NCBI GenBank assembly: GCA_965652145.1
Contig: CBFGTV010000004.1
Location: forward strand, 1-64,000
Reading direction: 5' to 3'
Origin: CBFGTV01 sp965652145
Lineage (GTDB): Bacteria > Bacillota > Clostridia > Peptostreptococcales > Natronincolaceae
DNA length: 64,000 nt
Every line of letters begins with the position of its first letter. Within the stretch, counting starts at the first letter, position 1. Made by a program: the position numbers and the translations under genes. The notes below the pieces were generated by a model. The model was given only the letters and a program-made list of their open reading frames with translations, did not search any database and was not told where the DNA came from. Shown here piece by piece: positions 40,786 to 49,684 of this stretch.

Positions 40786-41907
40786 ATGAAGAAAAAAAAG
40801 CAGATACAGGTACATAATAAAACAGATCGCCCCGATAATATTGTACAAAAGGAACACCAAATCATTGAGACCGTTTTAGAAATCGAAGCGCAGCTTCCGG
40901 ATTTTATGGCAGATTTTTTCCTTTACCTTAAAAATGCTGTGGCCCTTTCTACCCGCCTGGCCTATCTGCAGGATATTCTTTTTTTCTGCCGTTATTTGAC
41001 AAAGGAAACCAAATTAACTGCTGCAGAGAACCCAAAGGATATTACACCGGATGAATTTAACCAAATTACAGCTAAGGATATTAATCGTTTTATTGGTGAT
41101 TTTTGTACCCGTTATATGATTAAAAATGATACTGCTGTAAAGATAATGGAAAATCATAATCGAGCCTTGGCCAGAAAGCAATCCTCCCTTTCGGTATTAT
41201 TTAAGTATTTATATCGTGATGAGATGATAAAAAATAATATCACCGACGGCTTTAATCCCATTCGATTGCCCAAGCCTCAGCCTGACGCCATTAAGAGGCT
41301 TGAGATTGATGAGGTGGCAAGATTATTGGATTTAGTAGAAAATGGTGAGGTTTTTACTGAAAAGGAACGTGCCTATTGGCAAAAAACCAAATATCGTGAT
41401 CGAGCCATTTTAATGCTGTTTGTTACCTATGGACTTCGATTAAGTGAGCTGCAGCAGCTGAATATTTCCTCCTTTAATTTTAGCCGTGGTGAATTTCGTA
41501 TTTATAGAAAGCGGGGAAAAGAGGTTTTAATGCCAACAAACCGGACCTGTGAAAGGGTGATCAAGGATTACCTGGAATTGGAACGGCCTACCCCTGATCA
41601 AGAGGATCAAGACAGCAAGGATGCCCTTTTTTTATCTATGCAGCGAAAACGAATGACGACCAGAGCCATTCGAAATCTTGTGAAGAAATATACGGCCTAT
41701 GTTTTAGAAACGACTCCAGATAACGGTTACAGCCCCCATAAGCTAAGGGCTACAGCAGCCACTTCCCTTATCCAACAGGGCTTTTCAATTTATGATGTTC
41801 AGAATTTGTTAGATCATGATAATGTTACGACTACTCAACTCTATGCCGCCCATAAAAAGAATGTTAAGCGGGAAATCGTCAAGAATTTTGAATGGATTGA
41901 TGAGTAA
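40786..41907 (+). CDS. xerS: Tyrosine recombinase, XerS-like
   Basis: A 373-residue site-specific recombinase. The SAM-like N-terminal core-binding domain includes ALSTRLAYLQDILFFCRYL. The catalytic domain has Arg I in YGLRLSELQQLN, the beta-hairpin Lys in YRKRGKEVLMP, the HxxR box in SPHKLRATAATSL, the second His in LLDHDNVTTT, and the nucleophile Tyr in TQLYAAH. Length and N-terminus match the single-enzyme XerS type acting on a dif-like site to resolve chromosome dimers. It lies beside lexA. AGGAGTGA precedes ATG 40786. No flanking mobile-element features were seen. Confidence 0.9.
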   Translation: MKKKKQIQVHNKTDRPDNIVQKEHQIIETVLEIEAQLPDFMADFFLYLKNAVALSTRLAYLQDILFFCRYLTKETKLTAAENPKDITPDEFNQITAKDINRFIGDFCTRYMIKNDTAVKIMENHNRALARKQSSLSVLFKYLYRDEMIKNNITDGFNPIRLPKPQPDAIKRLEIDEVARLLDLVENGEVFTEKERAYWQKTKYRDRAILMLFVTYGLRLSELQQLNISSFNFSRGEFRIYRKRGKEVLMPTNRTCERVIKDYLELERPTPDQEDQDSKDALFLSMQRKRMTTRAIRNLVKKYTAYVLETTPDNGYSPHKLRATAATSLIQQGFSIYDVQNLLDHDNVTTTQLYAAHKKNVKREIVKNFEWIDE

Positions 41908-41928
41908 GCAAGAAAATTCAACTATTTA

Positions 41929-41942
41929 CGAACAAACGTTTG
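41929..41942. promoter_or_regulatory. LexA (SOS) box of lexA
   Basis: CGAACAAACGTTTG fits the Gram-positive LexA consensus CGAACRNRYGTTYG exactly. Its end overlaps the -35 of the lexA promoter, giving autorepression. Confidence 0.92.
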
Positions 41943-41968
41943 AGAAAAGCCAGTTGATATGGTATAAT
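41940..41968 (+). promoter_or_regulatory. Sigma-A promoter of lexA
   Basis: TTGAGA (41940-41945), 17 bp, TATAAT (41963-41968), 38 bp before ATG 42007. Confidence 0.88.
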
Positions 41969-42006
41969 ATAGGAAATAATTCTTGAAATAAGAGAGGAGC
42001 ACTTCT

Positions 42007-42636
42007 ATGTATGAAGATCTGAGTAATAAGCAAATAGAAATTTTACGGTATATGAAGGGGCAGATTAGTGAAAAGGGATACCCACCTTCTGTTCGGGAAA
42101 TTTGTGAAGCCGTGGGCCTTCGCTCTACCTCCACTGTTCATGGTCACCTGGCCAAGCTGGAGGATCGAGGCTACATCAGACGAGATGCCACCAAGCCCCG
42201 GGCCATTGAAATTCTATCAAATGACAATGAATATCCCCACATTCAAAAAAATAAAGAAATGATTCATGTTCCCATTATTGGCAAGGTCACTGCGGGGCAA
42301 CCTATTCTGGCAGTAGAAAATATTGAAGACACCTTCCCTATGCCTATTGATTTTGTTGATGGAGGAAATGCCAATCTATTTATGCTCTCTATCGAGGGAG
42401 AAAGTATGATTGAAGCAGGGATTATGGATAAGGATTATGTGGTCGTACGTCAGCAATCGATAGCTAACAATGGCGATATTGTGGTGGCCCTGATTGGTGA
42501 AGAAGCCACTGTTAAGCGATTTTACAAGGAAAAGGGGCAATTTAGGCTACAGCCTGAAAATAGCCTAATGGATCCTCTGATCGTTAATGAGGTCACAATC
42601 CTTGGAAAGGTTGTTGGCGTTTTTAGAAAAATGTAG
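42007..42636 (+). CDS. lexA: LexA repressor
   Basis: A 209-residue SOS repressor. The winged helix at the N-terminus reads LSNKQIEILRYMKGQISEKG, PPSVREICEAVGLRSTSTVH. The self-cleavage site Ala-Gly lies in KVTAGQPILAVENI. The catalytic Ser is in SIEGESMIEAGI and the Lys in EEATVKRFYKE. It controls its own gene through the box at 41929, and probably the small gene at 54123-54242, whose promoter holds a palindromic CGAAC-N4-GTTCG. GAGAGGAG precedes the ATG. Confidence 0.98.
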   Translation: MYEDLSNKQIEILRYMKGQISEKGYPPSVREICEAVGLRSTSTVHGHLAKLEDRGYIRRDATKPRAIEILSNDNEYPHIQKNKEMIHVPIIGKVTAGQPILAVENIEDTFPMPIDFVDGGNANLFMLSIEGESMIEAGIMDKDYVVVRQQSIANNGDIVVALIGEEATVKRFYKEKGQFRLQPENSLMDPLIVNEVTILGKVVGVFRKM

Positions 42637-42671
42637 TTTCTGGAAGAGCCTCTCTATTATAGCTACAATAA

Positions 42672-42714
42672 AAAGCCTCAGCACAATGGGTGGTACCATT
42701 CGTGCTGGGGCTTT
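42672..42714 (-). terminator. Terminator between lexA and ynbB
   Basis: A 13-bp stem AAAGCCTCAGCAC/GTGCTGGGGCTTT with inner AATGG/CCATT pairing. The T-run (TTTTTATT) is on the minus-strand side, so it mainly ends ynbB and may also serve lexA. Confidence 0.85.
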
Positions 42715-42734
42715 AACTATTAGTGATTTTATAG

Positions 42735-44012
42735 TTATTCTAAGGACAGTATATTTCTCAAAGCCATCAAGGCCCCCAGCTTTGAATGCTCATAGGTGAG
42801 CCCTCCTTGAAAATAGGCTACATAGGGAGGCCTAATGGGAGCATCGGCACTTAGTTCAATGGATGAGCCTTGAACGAAGGCTCCAGCAGCCATTATAACC
42901 GGCGCGTCGTAGCCCGGCATGGCCCATGGCTCTGGCTTTACGTAGGAATCCACAGGGGCTGCCGACTGAACCCCACGGCAAAAGGCCACCACCTTTTCTT
43001 GGCTTCCCAGCTGAACAGACTGAATGATGTCGCTTCGTTGATCCTCAACTCCAGGTCTGACCTGGTAACCCGCTTCGTGAAACAGCTTGCCGCAAAATAC
43101 GGCACCCTTCATGGCTTCACAAACGATATGGGGTGCTAAAAATAGTCCCTGAAACATCCTTCGTGATTGATCGAAGGTTAAGCCACATTCCTTACCAATT
43201 CCGGGGGAGGTTAAACGGTCAGCAACGGCATTGATCAGGCTCTTGCGGCCAACTATATATCCCCCTGTCAAAGCCAGTCCCCCGCCTGGATTTTTTATTA
43301 AGGAGCCTGCAACAATATCTGCCCCCACTTCTGTCGGTTCCTTTTCTTCTAAAAATTCTCCATAGCAATTGTCAACCATACAAATAACATTGGGGTTAAT
43401 TTCCTTAACCAGTTGGACAATTCTATGGATGACAGAAATGGTTAAGGCGTTGCGAAAGCTGTAGCCGGTAGAACGCTGTATATAAACCAATCTGGTTTGG
43501 GGGGTAACAACCCTTAATATTTCTTCAAAATTGATTTCGCCATTCTCTAAAAAATCAACCTGTTGATAAGTAATACCCAGCTTTAAAAGACTATTGTGAT
43601 AATCACCTCTAATTCCAATCAGTTCATCCAGGGTATCGTAGGGCTTGCCCGTTACTGAAACCATATGATCCCCTGGGCTTAATATACCCGACAGTGACAG
43701 GGTCAGGGCATGGGTGCCATTGACAATGATGGGGCGAACCAGGGCATCTTCTGCTGAAAAAACCTTGGCATAGACCTCCTCGAGCTTGTCCCTTCCCAGA
43801 TCATTGTAACCGTAGCCGGTGGTCCATTGAAAATGCTGGTCGCTTAATCGGCACGACTGCATTGCCTTCAAGACCTTATATTGATTATGGGCCTTAATAT
43901 CCTCGTATCTTTCAAAAATGGGCTTTAATGACTTCTCTATTTTTTCCGCCCTTTCAACAAGAGCTGGGGGTATCTGAAACAGCTCCGTTAATATATTATT
44001 GTTAATGGACAT
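42735..44012 (-). CDS. ynbB: Methionine gamma-lyase family protein YnbB (aluminium-resistance type)
   Basis: A 425-residue PLP-dependent fold-type I enzyme of the YnbB/'aluminium resistance' family. Visible are GYGYNDLGRDKLEEVYAKVF, VNGTHALTLSLSGIL (PLP phosphate loop), RSTGYSFRNAL, VDNCYGEFLE (PLP Asp), and SLIKNPGGGLA with the Schiff-base Lys. The reaction is not established despite the family name. GGAGGAAAA precedes ATG 44012, which directly follows the stop of the small upstream gene. The spoVK-...-ynbB order parallels Bacillus. Confidence 0.92.
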   Translation of the reverse strand: MSINNNILTELFQIPPALVERAEKIEKSLKPIFERYEDIKAHNQYKVLKAMQSCRLSDQHFQWTTGYGYNDLGRDKLEEVYAKVFSAEDALVRPIIVNGTHALTLSLSGILSPGDHMVSVTGKPYDTLDELIGIRGDYHNSLLKLGITYQQVDFLENGEINFEEILRVVTPQTRLVYIQRSTGYSFRNALTISVIHRIVQLVKEINPNVICMVDNCYGEFLEEKEPTEVGADIVAGSLIKNPGGGLALTGGYIVGRKSLINAVADRLTSPGIGKECGLTFDQSRRMFQGLFLAPHIVCEAMKGAVFCGKLFHEAGYQVRPGVEDQRSDIIQSVQLGSQEKVVAFCRGVQSAAPVDSYVKPEPWAMPGYDAPVIMAAGAFVQGSSIELSADAPIRPPYVAYFQGGLTYEHSKLGALMALRNILSLE

Positions 44013-44210
44013 TTATTTTTTTCCTCCTTTGTGATGATGGTACTTATTACAAATAGGGCATTGATTGTGCTGAAAATAATCTATTTTCATTTGAAGGGGA
44101 ACATAGCTCAAGGCCTTGTTGTATCCTTCCCTGTTGCCCACCCTCCGGCCAAAGCCATAGCCTAGTAATAGAAAAATTAAATTGACAATAATCATGACTC
44201 CATATAGCAT
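44013..44210 (-). CDS. Small membrane protein with C-terminal CxxC
   Basis: A 65-residue protein: one transmembrane helix at residues ~4-20 (VMIIVNLIFLLLGYGFG), then a soluble part ending in QCPICNKYHHHKGGKK, with a CPIC pair and three consecutive His that could hold zinc. AGGAGGGG precedes ATG 44210. Its stop directly abuts the ynbB start. Not recognised as a named family. Co-transcribed with the membrane protein and GTPase upstream. Confidence 0.7.
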   Translation of the reverse strand: MLYGVMIIVNLIFLLLGYGFGRRVGNREGYNKALSYVPLQMKIDYFQHNQCPICNKYHHHKGGKK

Positions 44211-44220
44211 TATACCCCTC

Positions 44221-44778
44221 CTAGTACTGGCAATACAAGTAATTTATCATAAAGGCTGCCGGCAGGACGATAAAGGTGTTCATCCAGTTGATGATAAAAA
44301 CAGTAATAAGCAGTATGATAGAAAAAATCATAACTTCTCCCCTGCCAAAGCGAAGGCAGTAATTGTGATAGCCATAGATCTGATCATATTCCATATCAAA
44401 TAAGTCATCCACCAACTGGATCAAGAAAATGATCAGCAGGCCATGAAGGAATTGGGTAAAGGGAATTAGAAGCAAAGAAATTCCCAATATCAATAGGTTT
44501 TCCTGGTAGGCCTTAAGCTTTAGGGGCAGCATTTGTCCCTTCATAGGAAACATTCCTATGATATAGGCCGAGGCAAAGAGGCTAAAGCTGTAGGAGGAGT
44601 CCAACAACATGGCCACGCCAAAGAAAAGCAGGCAATAGGGTAGCTTATAGCGTCTAAGCTCCCTTAACACTTTGAGGGTGGCTGGTGGTTGATCCTGGTC
44701 TACTTCATCATCCAACAGCTTTATTACCAGGCCTGTCAAAATCACTGCTAAGTACCGCTTAAATATTTCTGCCCACAA
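44221..44778 (-). CDS. Polytopic membrane protein with Asp-rich motifs
   Basis: A 185-residue protein with about five membrane helices. Two acidic motifs stand out: KLLDDEVDQDQ near residue 20-30 and QLVDDLFDMEYDQ near 115-125, reminiscent of the DDxxD-type motifs of UbiA prenyltransferases, though overall size and context do not match. It starts with TTG at 44778, eight bp after AGGTGA, inside the end of the GTPase gene (20-bp overlap). The function is unknown; tight coupling suggests it works with the GTPase. Confidence 0.68.
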   Translation of the reverse strand: MWAEIFKRYLAVILTGLVIKLLDDEVDQDQPPATLKVLRELRRYKLPYCLLFFGVAMLLDSSYSFSLFASAYIIGMFPMKGQMLPLKLKAYQENLLILGISLLLIPFTQFLHGLLIIFLIQLVDDLFDMEYDQIYGYHNYCLRFGRGEVMIFSIILLITVFIINWMNTFIVLPAAFMINYLYCQY

Positions 44779-45364
44779 ATTGCTTCACCTCTCTAAACCC
44801 TAAGGAATTAACATTTGACAGGGGAATGATATAGGTATTGGGATACCGATTCTGGATGATTCTCAGGCCTTCCTGAGCCATGGGCAAATCCATTTTATTG
44901 GCTAAAATACAATATCCTCCCCGTAGAATACCATAACGATTGATTTGATCGTCTATTTGGGTCAGGCCCAGCTCCTGCCTTTGGGCCACCAGGGGGGCAT
45001 CCAGCAGATGAAGCACTGCCTTGGCCCCTTGAATACTTTCAAGGGTTAAGGCCATGGACTTTCTAATATATTCGTCTTCATGGATACCGTCAATGACCCC
45101 GCCGGTATCTAAAAGCTTCAGCTCCTTCGTGCCTTTATAGACAGGAAGCTGCAGCTCGATTTCACAAATTTCCTTTGTTTTAAAGGGTGACTGACTAATC
45201 AAGTATTTTTGAGCCAGTTCCAGCTGATAAGCTTGTCTTTTTATTTCACCATCTGGACTTTTAAAGGTCAGCAGACATTTGGTAATACCTAAATAACCAG
45301 CAAAGCTAAGAAAAAATGAAGTTTTTCCAACATTGGGCTTTCCAATTAAAATACAGCTAGTCAT
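44759..45364 (-). CDS. Small Era-like GTPase
   Basis: A 201-residue P-loop GTPase consisting of little more than the G domain: G1 LIGKPNVGKTSFF, G3 LLDTGGVIDG, G4 LANKMDLPMA, and a G5-like PLSNVNSLG. There is no KH or other RNA-binding domain, unlike Era or Der. ATG 45364 is preferred (GGTGA five bp upstream, family-like N-terminus). In Bacillus the gene between spoVK and ynbB is the GTPase HflX; this is a different, shorter GTPase in the same place. It overlaps the membrane-protein gene, suggesting a membrane-linked switch. Confidence 0.78.
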   Translation of the reverse strand: MTSCILIGKPNVGKTSFFLSFAGYLGITKCLLTFKSPDGEIKRQAYQLELAQKYLISQSPFKTKEICEIELQLPVYKGTKELKLLDTGGVIDGIHEDEYIRKSMALTLESIQGAKAVLHLLDAPLVAQRQELGLTQIDDQINRYGILRGGYCILANKMDLPMAQEGLRIIQNRYPNTYIIPLSNVNSLGFREVKQFVGRNI

Positions 45365-45433
45365 TCCATTCACCATCCGATGGGATTAAGGGTATATGCT
45401 AAATCATATGCTGTAAAAAATAAAACCATGACA

Positions 45434-46381
45434 TCAAAGAGGCTTCTCTTCCAATGTAAAGTCTTCCCTTAGGAGGATCATTAAGTCATCAAGGGAACAA
45501 TGGGTTTTATCCTTTAATCTAACTGCGTGTCGCCGTATAGCCCTTTCAATTAGATTTCGAACCAGCCTGGCATTACCGGAATGAATGCCCTCCTGTATTC
45601 TTTTTTGTGATAACAATGAATACAGTTTTGCCCTGGCAGATTTAGACAGGGTATATTCCCTAGATTTTATCATGGTTTCAGCAATTTCCACCAGCTCTTC
45701 TATGGTATAATCTTGAAAATCCATATGAATGGGAAAGCGTGATTGTAGACCTGGATTAATTTTTAGAAAATGATCCATTTCCTCCTGATAACCGGCTAAA
45801 ATTAATATAATTTCATCCTTATGGTCCTCCATAGCCTTCACCAGGGCATCGATGGCCTCTTTTCCAAAATCCTTCTCCCCTCCCCGGGCAAGGGAATAGG
45901 CTTCATCTATAAACAATATGCCCCCTAGGGCTTCCTTAACCTGTTCCCGTACTTTTTGAGCTGTATGGCCAATATATTCTCCTACTAGATCAGCCCTTTC
46001 AACTTCAATTAAATGGCCCTTTTCCAATACACCCTTGGCCTTAAAAATTCTACCCATTATTCGTGCTACGGTGGTTTTGCCGGTACCGGGATTCCCCTTA
46101 AAAATCATATGTAAAACTAAAGCATCGGCATTTAACCCCTGGGCCCTTCTCTTTTCTTGAATATCGGTATAGGCTAAAATCTCTTCCACCAGCTCCTTTA
46201 CCTTTTTCAGGCCTATTAATGAGTATAGGGAATGAAGGGCCTCCTCAAGGGTCTCCTGGGGTGCCTGCTCCTTTGGTCTGGAGTTGATGATTAATTCATC
46301 GAAAAATTCATTGGTAGAGAGATTTCCTGTGGCTAGGGAGTGGTATTTGCCGGTAAAACGACTGACATTATTTTTTTTCAT
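45434..46381 (-). CDS. spoVK: Stage V sporulation protein K (AAA+ ATPase)
   Basis: A 315-residue AAA+ ATPase of the CbxX/CfqX/SpoVK group, required for late spore maturation in Bacillus. After a ~40-residue leader come LIGLKKVKELVEEILAYTDI, Walker A FKGNPGTGKTTVAR, pore loop DLVGEYIGHTAQKV, Walker B ILFIDEAYSLARG, sensor 1 ILILAGY, and an arginine-finger region NPGLQSRFPIH. ATG 46381 is chosen with AGGTGA upstream. Position after miaA-hfq is conserved in sporulating Firmicutes. Confidence 0.95.
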   Translation of the reverse strand: MKKNNVSRFTGKYHSLATGNLSTNEFFDELIINSRPKEQAPQETLEEALHSLYSLIGLKKVKELVEEILAYTDIQEKRRAQGLNADALVLHMIFKGNPGTGKTTVARIMGRIFKAKGVLEKGHLIEVERADLVGEYIGHTAQKVREQVKEALGGILFIDEAYSLARGGEKDFGKEAIDALVKAMEDHKDEIILILAGYQEEMDHFLKINPGLQSRFPIHMDFQDYTIEELVEIAETMIKSREYTLSKSARAKLYSLLSQKRIQEGIHSGNARLVRNLIERAIRRHAVRLKDKTHCSLDDLMILLREDFTLEEKPL

Positions 46382-46471
46382 GTCCTCAATCACCTCTAAA
46401 TAGATGCTATTCTATCTTATTCAAAATGAGGCAAAAAAATATTTAAAAGCCAGCCGATTCCTTACAAAAAA

Positions 46472-46509
46472 CAAAGTCTTCCTTTGGAAGATATAAAGGA
46501 AGACCTTTG
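46472..46509 (-). terminator. Second hairpin downstream of hfq
   Basis: A stem CAAAGTCTTCCTTT/AAAGGAAGACCTTTG with a one-base bulge; in the minus direction it is followed by GTTTTTTGT, a good terminator tail. Confidence 0.75.
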
Positions 46510-46536
46510 TTGAAATCTATATAGGATAGATTATAA

Positions 46537-46563
46537 AAAAATTCCCCATTTTAGGGGAATTTT
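46537..46563 (-). terminator. Terminator of hfq
   Basis: A stem AAAATTCCCC/GGGGAATTTT with 6-nt loop directly after the hfq stop; T-run (TTTTTTTATAA) in the minus direction. Confidence 0.85.
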
Positions 46564-46565
46564 CA

Positions 46566-46805
46566 CTAGCCTTGGTTTTTAACGGTTTGGGTTAGGTTTA
46601 CCGTTGTTGAAGGAGAGATAGTTGACACCGCATGCTTATAGATCAGCTGCTGCTTGCCGTCGGTATCCAGTACAATAGTATAATTATCAAAACCCTTAAC
46701 AAAGCCCTTTAACTGGAATCCATTCACTAAATATATCGTGATAGGAATATTTTCCCTTCTAACTTGATTTAAAAATACATCCTGTAAATTAATTGTATTT
46801 TTCAT
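46566..46805 (-). CDS. hfq: RNA chaperone Hfq
   Basis: A 79-residue Sm-like hexameric RNA chaperone. Sm1 is VFLNQVRRENIPITIYLVNG followed by FQLKGFVKGFDNYTIVL, and Sm2 is QLIYKHAVSTISPS, where the family YKHA motif is intact. It helps small RNAs pair with mRNAs, and suggests this organism uses Hfq-dependent regulation. It is 38 bp after miaA and has two tandem terminators. Confidence 0.97.
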   Translation of the reverse strand: MKNTINLQDVFLNQVRRENIPITIYLVNGFQLKGFVKGFDNYTIVLDTDGKQQLIYKHAVSTISPSTTVNLTQTVKNQG

Positions 46806-46843
46806 GGGGTGGCCTCCTCAAAATTTAATAGATCTTTATAATT

Positions 46844-47791
46844 CTATTTATTCGATAAGAAGTTGAAATGTCCTTCAACCTCTTGCATAATCTCTGCAAA
46901 TAATTTATCTTTATTTTGAAATTCAGAAAGGTTATGCCACTTTATTGTTTCGTATCTTTTAAACCAAGTAAGTTGTCGTTTGGCATAACGTCTGGTATCT
47001 CTTTTTAAAATCTCTACTGCCTCCTCAAGGCTCATTCTACCCTTTAAATAGTCTATAATCTCTTTATAGCCCAGCCCCTTAAGGGCCGTCAGGTCCTCTT
47101 CATAGCCTCTGTTTAACAGATTTTGAACCTCTTGTACTAATCCCTGTCGGAGCATTAGATCAACCCGCAGGTTAATTCTTTCATATAATTCTGGTCGATC
47201 TCTGGTTAGACCGATGATCAGACTGTCATAGGCATCCTCAAGGGGGATATCCCTTCGGAAATCTCCCATTTGTTGTCCCTCAAGATTCACCTCCAATGCA
47301 CGAATAACACGCTTGATATTATTTGGATGAATCCGTTCCGCAGCCTTGGGGTCCATAGCCCTAAGCCTGTTGTGCAGGTGTTCTGCTCCCTGCTCCCTGG
47401 CCTCTGCCTCCAGCTGATGACGAAGCTGCCAATTAGATACACTGCTGGTGAAATCCATCTTATACAAAAGAGAATTAACATAAAGGCCCGTTCCCCCTGC
47501 CACAATGGGAAGCTTCCCCCGTTCAGCCAGAGTATGAATCAGGGACTTGGCCCTTCTTTGAAATTCAGCTACTGTAAAGGGCTCATCGGGTTCGATACAA
47601 TCCATTAAATGATGGGGAATTCCCTGCTGTTCCTCAAGGGTGGGCTTGGCTGTCCCAATGTTCATATAACGATAAATTTGCATTGAATCTGCTGAAATAA
47701 TTTCTCCATCTAATTTTTTAGCCAGGTAAATTGCCGTATCGGTTTTTCCCACGGCTGTAGGCCCAACCACAAACAGCACCTTTTTTTTCAA
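46844..47791 (-). CDS. miaA: tRNA dimethylallyltransferase MiaA
   Basis: A 315-residue enzyme adding the isopentenyl group to A37 of tRNAs reading U-starting codons. P-loop VVGPTAVGKTDTA, then ISADSMQIYRYMNIGTAKP, GIPHHLMD, VAGGTGLYVNSLLY and the C-terminal RDTRRYAKRQLTWFKR. TTG 47791 is preferred: GGGGAG is seven bp upstream, whereas the GTG at 47800 is almost on top of that site. MiaB (52486-53904) in the same cluster would methylthiolate the product. Confidence 0.95.
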   Translation of the reverse strand: MKKKVLFVVGPTAVGKTDTAIYLAKKLDGEIISADSMQIYRYMNIGTAKPTLEEQQGIPHHLMDCIEPDEPFTVAEFQRRAKSLIHTLAERGKLPIVAGGTGLYVNSLLYKMDFTSSVSNWQLRHQLEAEAREQGAEHLHNRLRAMDPKAAERIHPNNIKRVIRALEVNLEGQQMGDFRRDIPLEDAYDSLIIGLTRDRPELYERINLRVDLMLRQGLVQEVQNLLNRGYEEDLTALKGLGYKEIIDYLKGRMSLEEAVEILKRDTRRYAKRQLTWFKRYETIKWHNLSEFQNKDKLFAEIMQEVEGHFNFLSNK

Positions 47792-47806
47792 GGGCTTCAC
47801 TCCCCT

Positions 47807-49663
47807 CTATTGAATTCGTTTAAAGTGTTTTTCTATTTCATGCTTTGTGAGCATTAATACAATGGGTCTGCCATGGGGGCAGGTTAAGGGTGGTTCCAAT
47901 TGGCTTAAATCCTCTAATAGTGCCATTACTTCCTGATGCTTAAGGGAATCCATGGCCTTTATGGATTCCTTACAGGATTTTTGAATTAGTTTTTCATGAA
48001 AGGGCTGATGCTTGTTATAGCCGGTTTTCAATTCGTCTATTGTATCCAATAAAAATTGATAATTGCGGGGGATGCCTAAAATCATTGGTACCCCCCTTAT
48101 AATAATAGTATTTTGCCCAAAATCTTCTATTTCAAATCCTACAGGTTTAAATTTAGGTAAATAGGCTTTGACAACTTCATAATCTTCAGCAGACAAAGAT
48201 ATCACCTGGGGTGCCAAAAGCTGTTGAGTGACCACGCCGGCAGTTTCAAACTCCCGTTTCAGACGATTGTAATTGAGTCGTTCATGGGCAGCGTGCTGGT
48301 CAATTAAATACATTCCGTGGTTCTTTTCCAGTACGATATAGGTTTGAAATAGCTGACCAATTACTCTGGTATCATTTAAAAGATCGGCTAAGAAGTTTTG
48401 TTGCTTGATGTTTTCCCTTTCCTTCAGGTCTGATTGATGCTTAGTGTCGGAGATAATTTTTTGCTGCTGCTGTACCAATTCCTTAAATAAAGGCTGTGGC
48501 GCCGGCCCTGATTGAACCTTTAAGTTCCTTTCCCCTTCATAGCTGGAGGGCTTCTCAAATACCTTAGGAGCAGTAGGAACAACAGGTTTAATAGAAGGCT
48601 CATTGAATGGAATCTGTCGCTCCCTTTCAGTCTTTTCTCCTCTAGAATAGAGGGGGTTAAGACCAATGGGAGGAATCATCATTTCTGACGACAGTGCTTG
48701 TTCAATTCGTTGTTCTACATAGCGCCTTAGGCTTTCCTCCTGATGGAACTTTACTTCAGTTTTAGTAGGATGTACATTAACATCAAGGGTGGAAGGGTCC
48801 AGATGAATATTGAGAATGCAAAGGGGGTATTTATTGATGGGAAGACGCTCCCGATAGGCATTCTCAATGGCCTGATAAATCACCTTGCTTTTCACATAAC
48901 GCCCATTAATAAAAATTATTTCATAATTTCTGTTGCCACGAAGATAGGTGGGCTGGCTGATGAAGCCCTCTACCCTGTAGTCTCCCTGTTCCGAATCAAG
49001 GTAGATTAGACTCTGGTAAAGCTCACGATCAAAAACCGATAAAATCACTTGCGAAAGATCTCCTGTACCCGGGGTAGTAAACATAATATTATTATTGTTA
49101 ATATATTTGAAGGAAATATCAGGCCGGCTTAGGGCTAATCTTGTGATGATTTCAGTTATTTTGCCAGTTTCTCCAGAGGTGCTTTTCATAAACTTCATTC
49201 GAGCCGGGGTGTTAAAGAAAATGTTCTTCACCATCATGGTGGTGCCTGGCGGGCATCCCACCTGTCTCTGACTAACAGGCATTCCGCCGGATAGCTCAAG
49301 GCACATTCCATAAACCTGGTTTTTAGGCCGGGTGATGACCTCTATTTGAGAGATGGAAGCAATACTGGCCAGGGCTTCCCCTCTAAAGCCCAGGGAAAGA
49401 ATTTTTTCTAAATCCTCCACACCGGAAATTTTAGAGGTGGCATGTCTTAAGAAGGCAGATTCCACCTGATTTTCCGGAATACCAACACCGTTATCGGTAA
49501 CTCGAATGAGCTTTTTTCCTCCTTCTTTAATTTCCAAAATAATAGAACTGGCCTGGGCGTCAATGGCGTTTTCAACCAGCTCCTTTACTATCGAATAGGG
49601 ACCTTCCACCACTTCCCCTGCAGCAATTTTGTTGATGGTTTGATCATCCAGTAATCGAATCAT
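47807..49663 (-). CDS. mutL: DNA mismatch repair protein MutL
   Basis: A 618-residue GHKL ATPase coordinating mismatch repair. N-terminal ATPase motifs: IAAGEVVEGPYSIVKELVEN, VTDNGVGIP, RHATSKI, GFRGEALASIASIS. The C-terminal endonuclease domain has DQHAAHERLNYN and CPHGRPI, with the SCKESIKA helix. The last Glu of the DQHA(X)2E(X)4E motif is Asn here. ATG 49663 follows AGGAGG by ten bp; the frame upstream to 49684 includes that site. It overlaps nothing and is 21 bp after mutS. Confidence 0.96.
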   Translation of the reverse strand: MIRLLDDQTINKIAAGEVVEGPYSIVKELVENAIDAQASSIILEIKEGGKKLIRVTDNGVGIPENQVESAFLRHATSKISGVEDLEKILSLGFRGEALASIASISQIEVITRPKNQVYGMCLELSGGMPVSQRQVGCPPGTTMMVKNIFFNTPARMKFMKSTSGETGKITEIITRLALSRPDISFKYINNNNIMFTTPGTGDLSQVILSVFDRELYQSLIYLDSEQGDYRVEGFISQPTYLRGNRNYEIIFINGRYVKSKVIYQAIENAYRERLPINKYPLCILNIHLDPSTLDVNVHPTKTEVKFHQEESLRRYVEQRIEQALSSEMMIPPIGLNPLYSRGEKTERERQIPFNEPSIKPVVPTAPKVFEKPSSYEGERNLKVQSGPAPQPLFKELVQQQQKIISDTKHQSDLKERENIKQQNFLADLLNDTRVIGQLFQTYIVLEKNHGMYLIDQHAAHERLNYNRLKREFETAGVVTQQLLAPQVISLSAEDYEVVKAYLPKFKPVGFEIEDFGQNTIIIRGVPMILGIPRNYQFLLDTIDELKTGYNKHQPFHEKLIQKSCKESIKAMDSLKHQEVMALLEDLSQLEPPLTCPHGRPIVLMLTKHEIEKHFKRIQ

Positions 49664-49684
49664 ATAAGGCCTGCCTCCTTGCAT

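Noticed and set aside
40786..41907. Tyrosine recombinase taken as evidence of an integrated mobile element
   Set aside because: The enzyme is XerS-like and lies beside lexA with no phage, conjugation or cargo genes and no flanking direct repeats.
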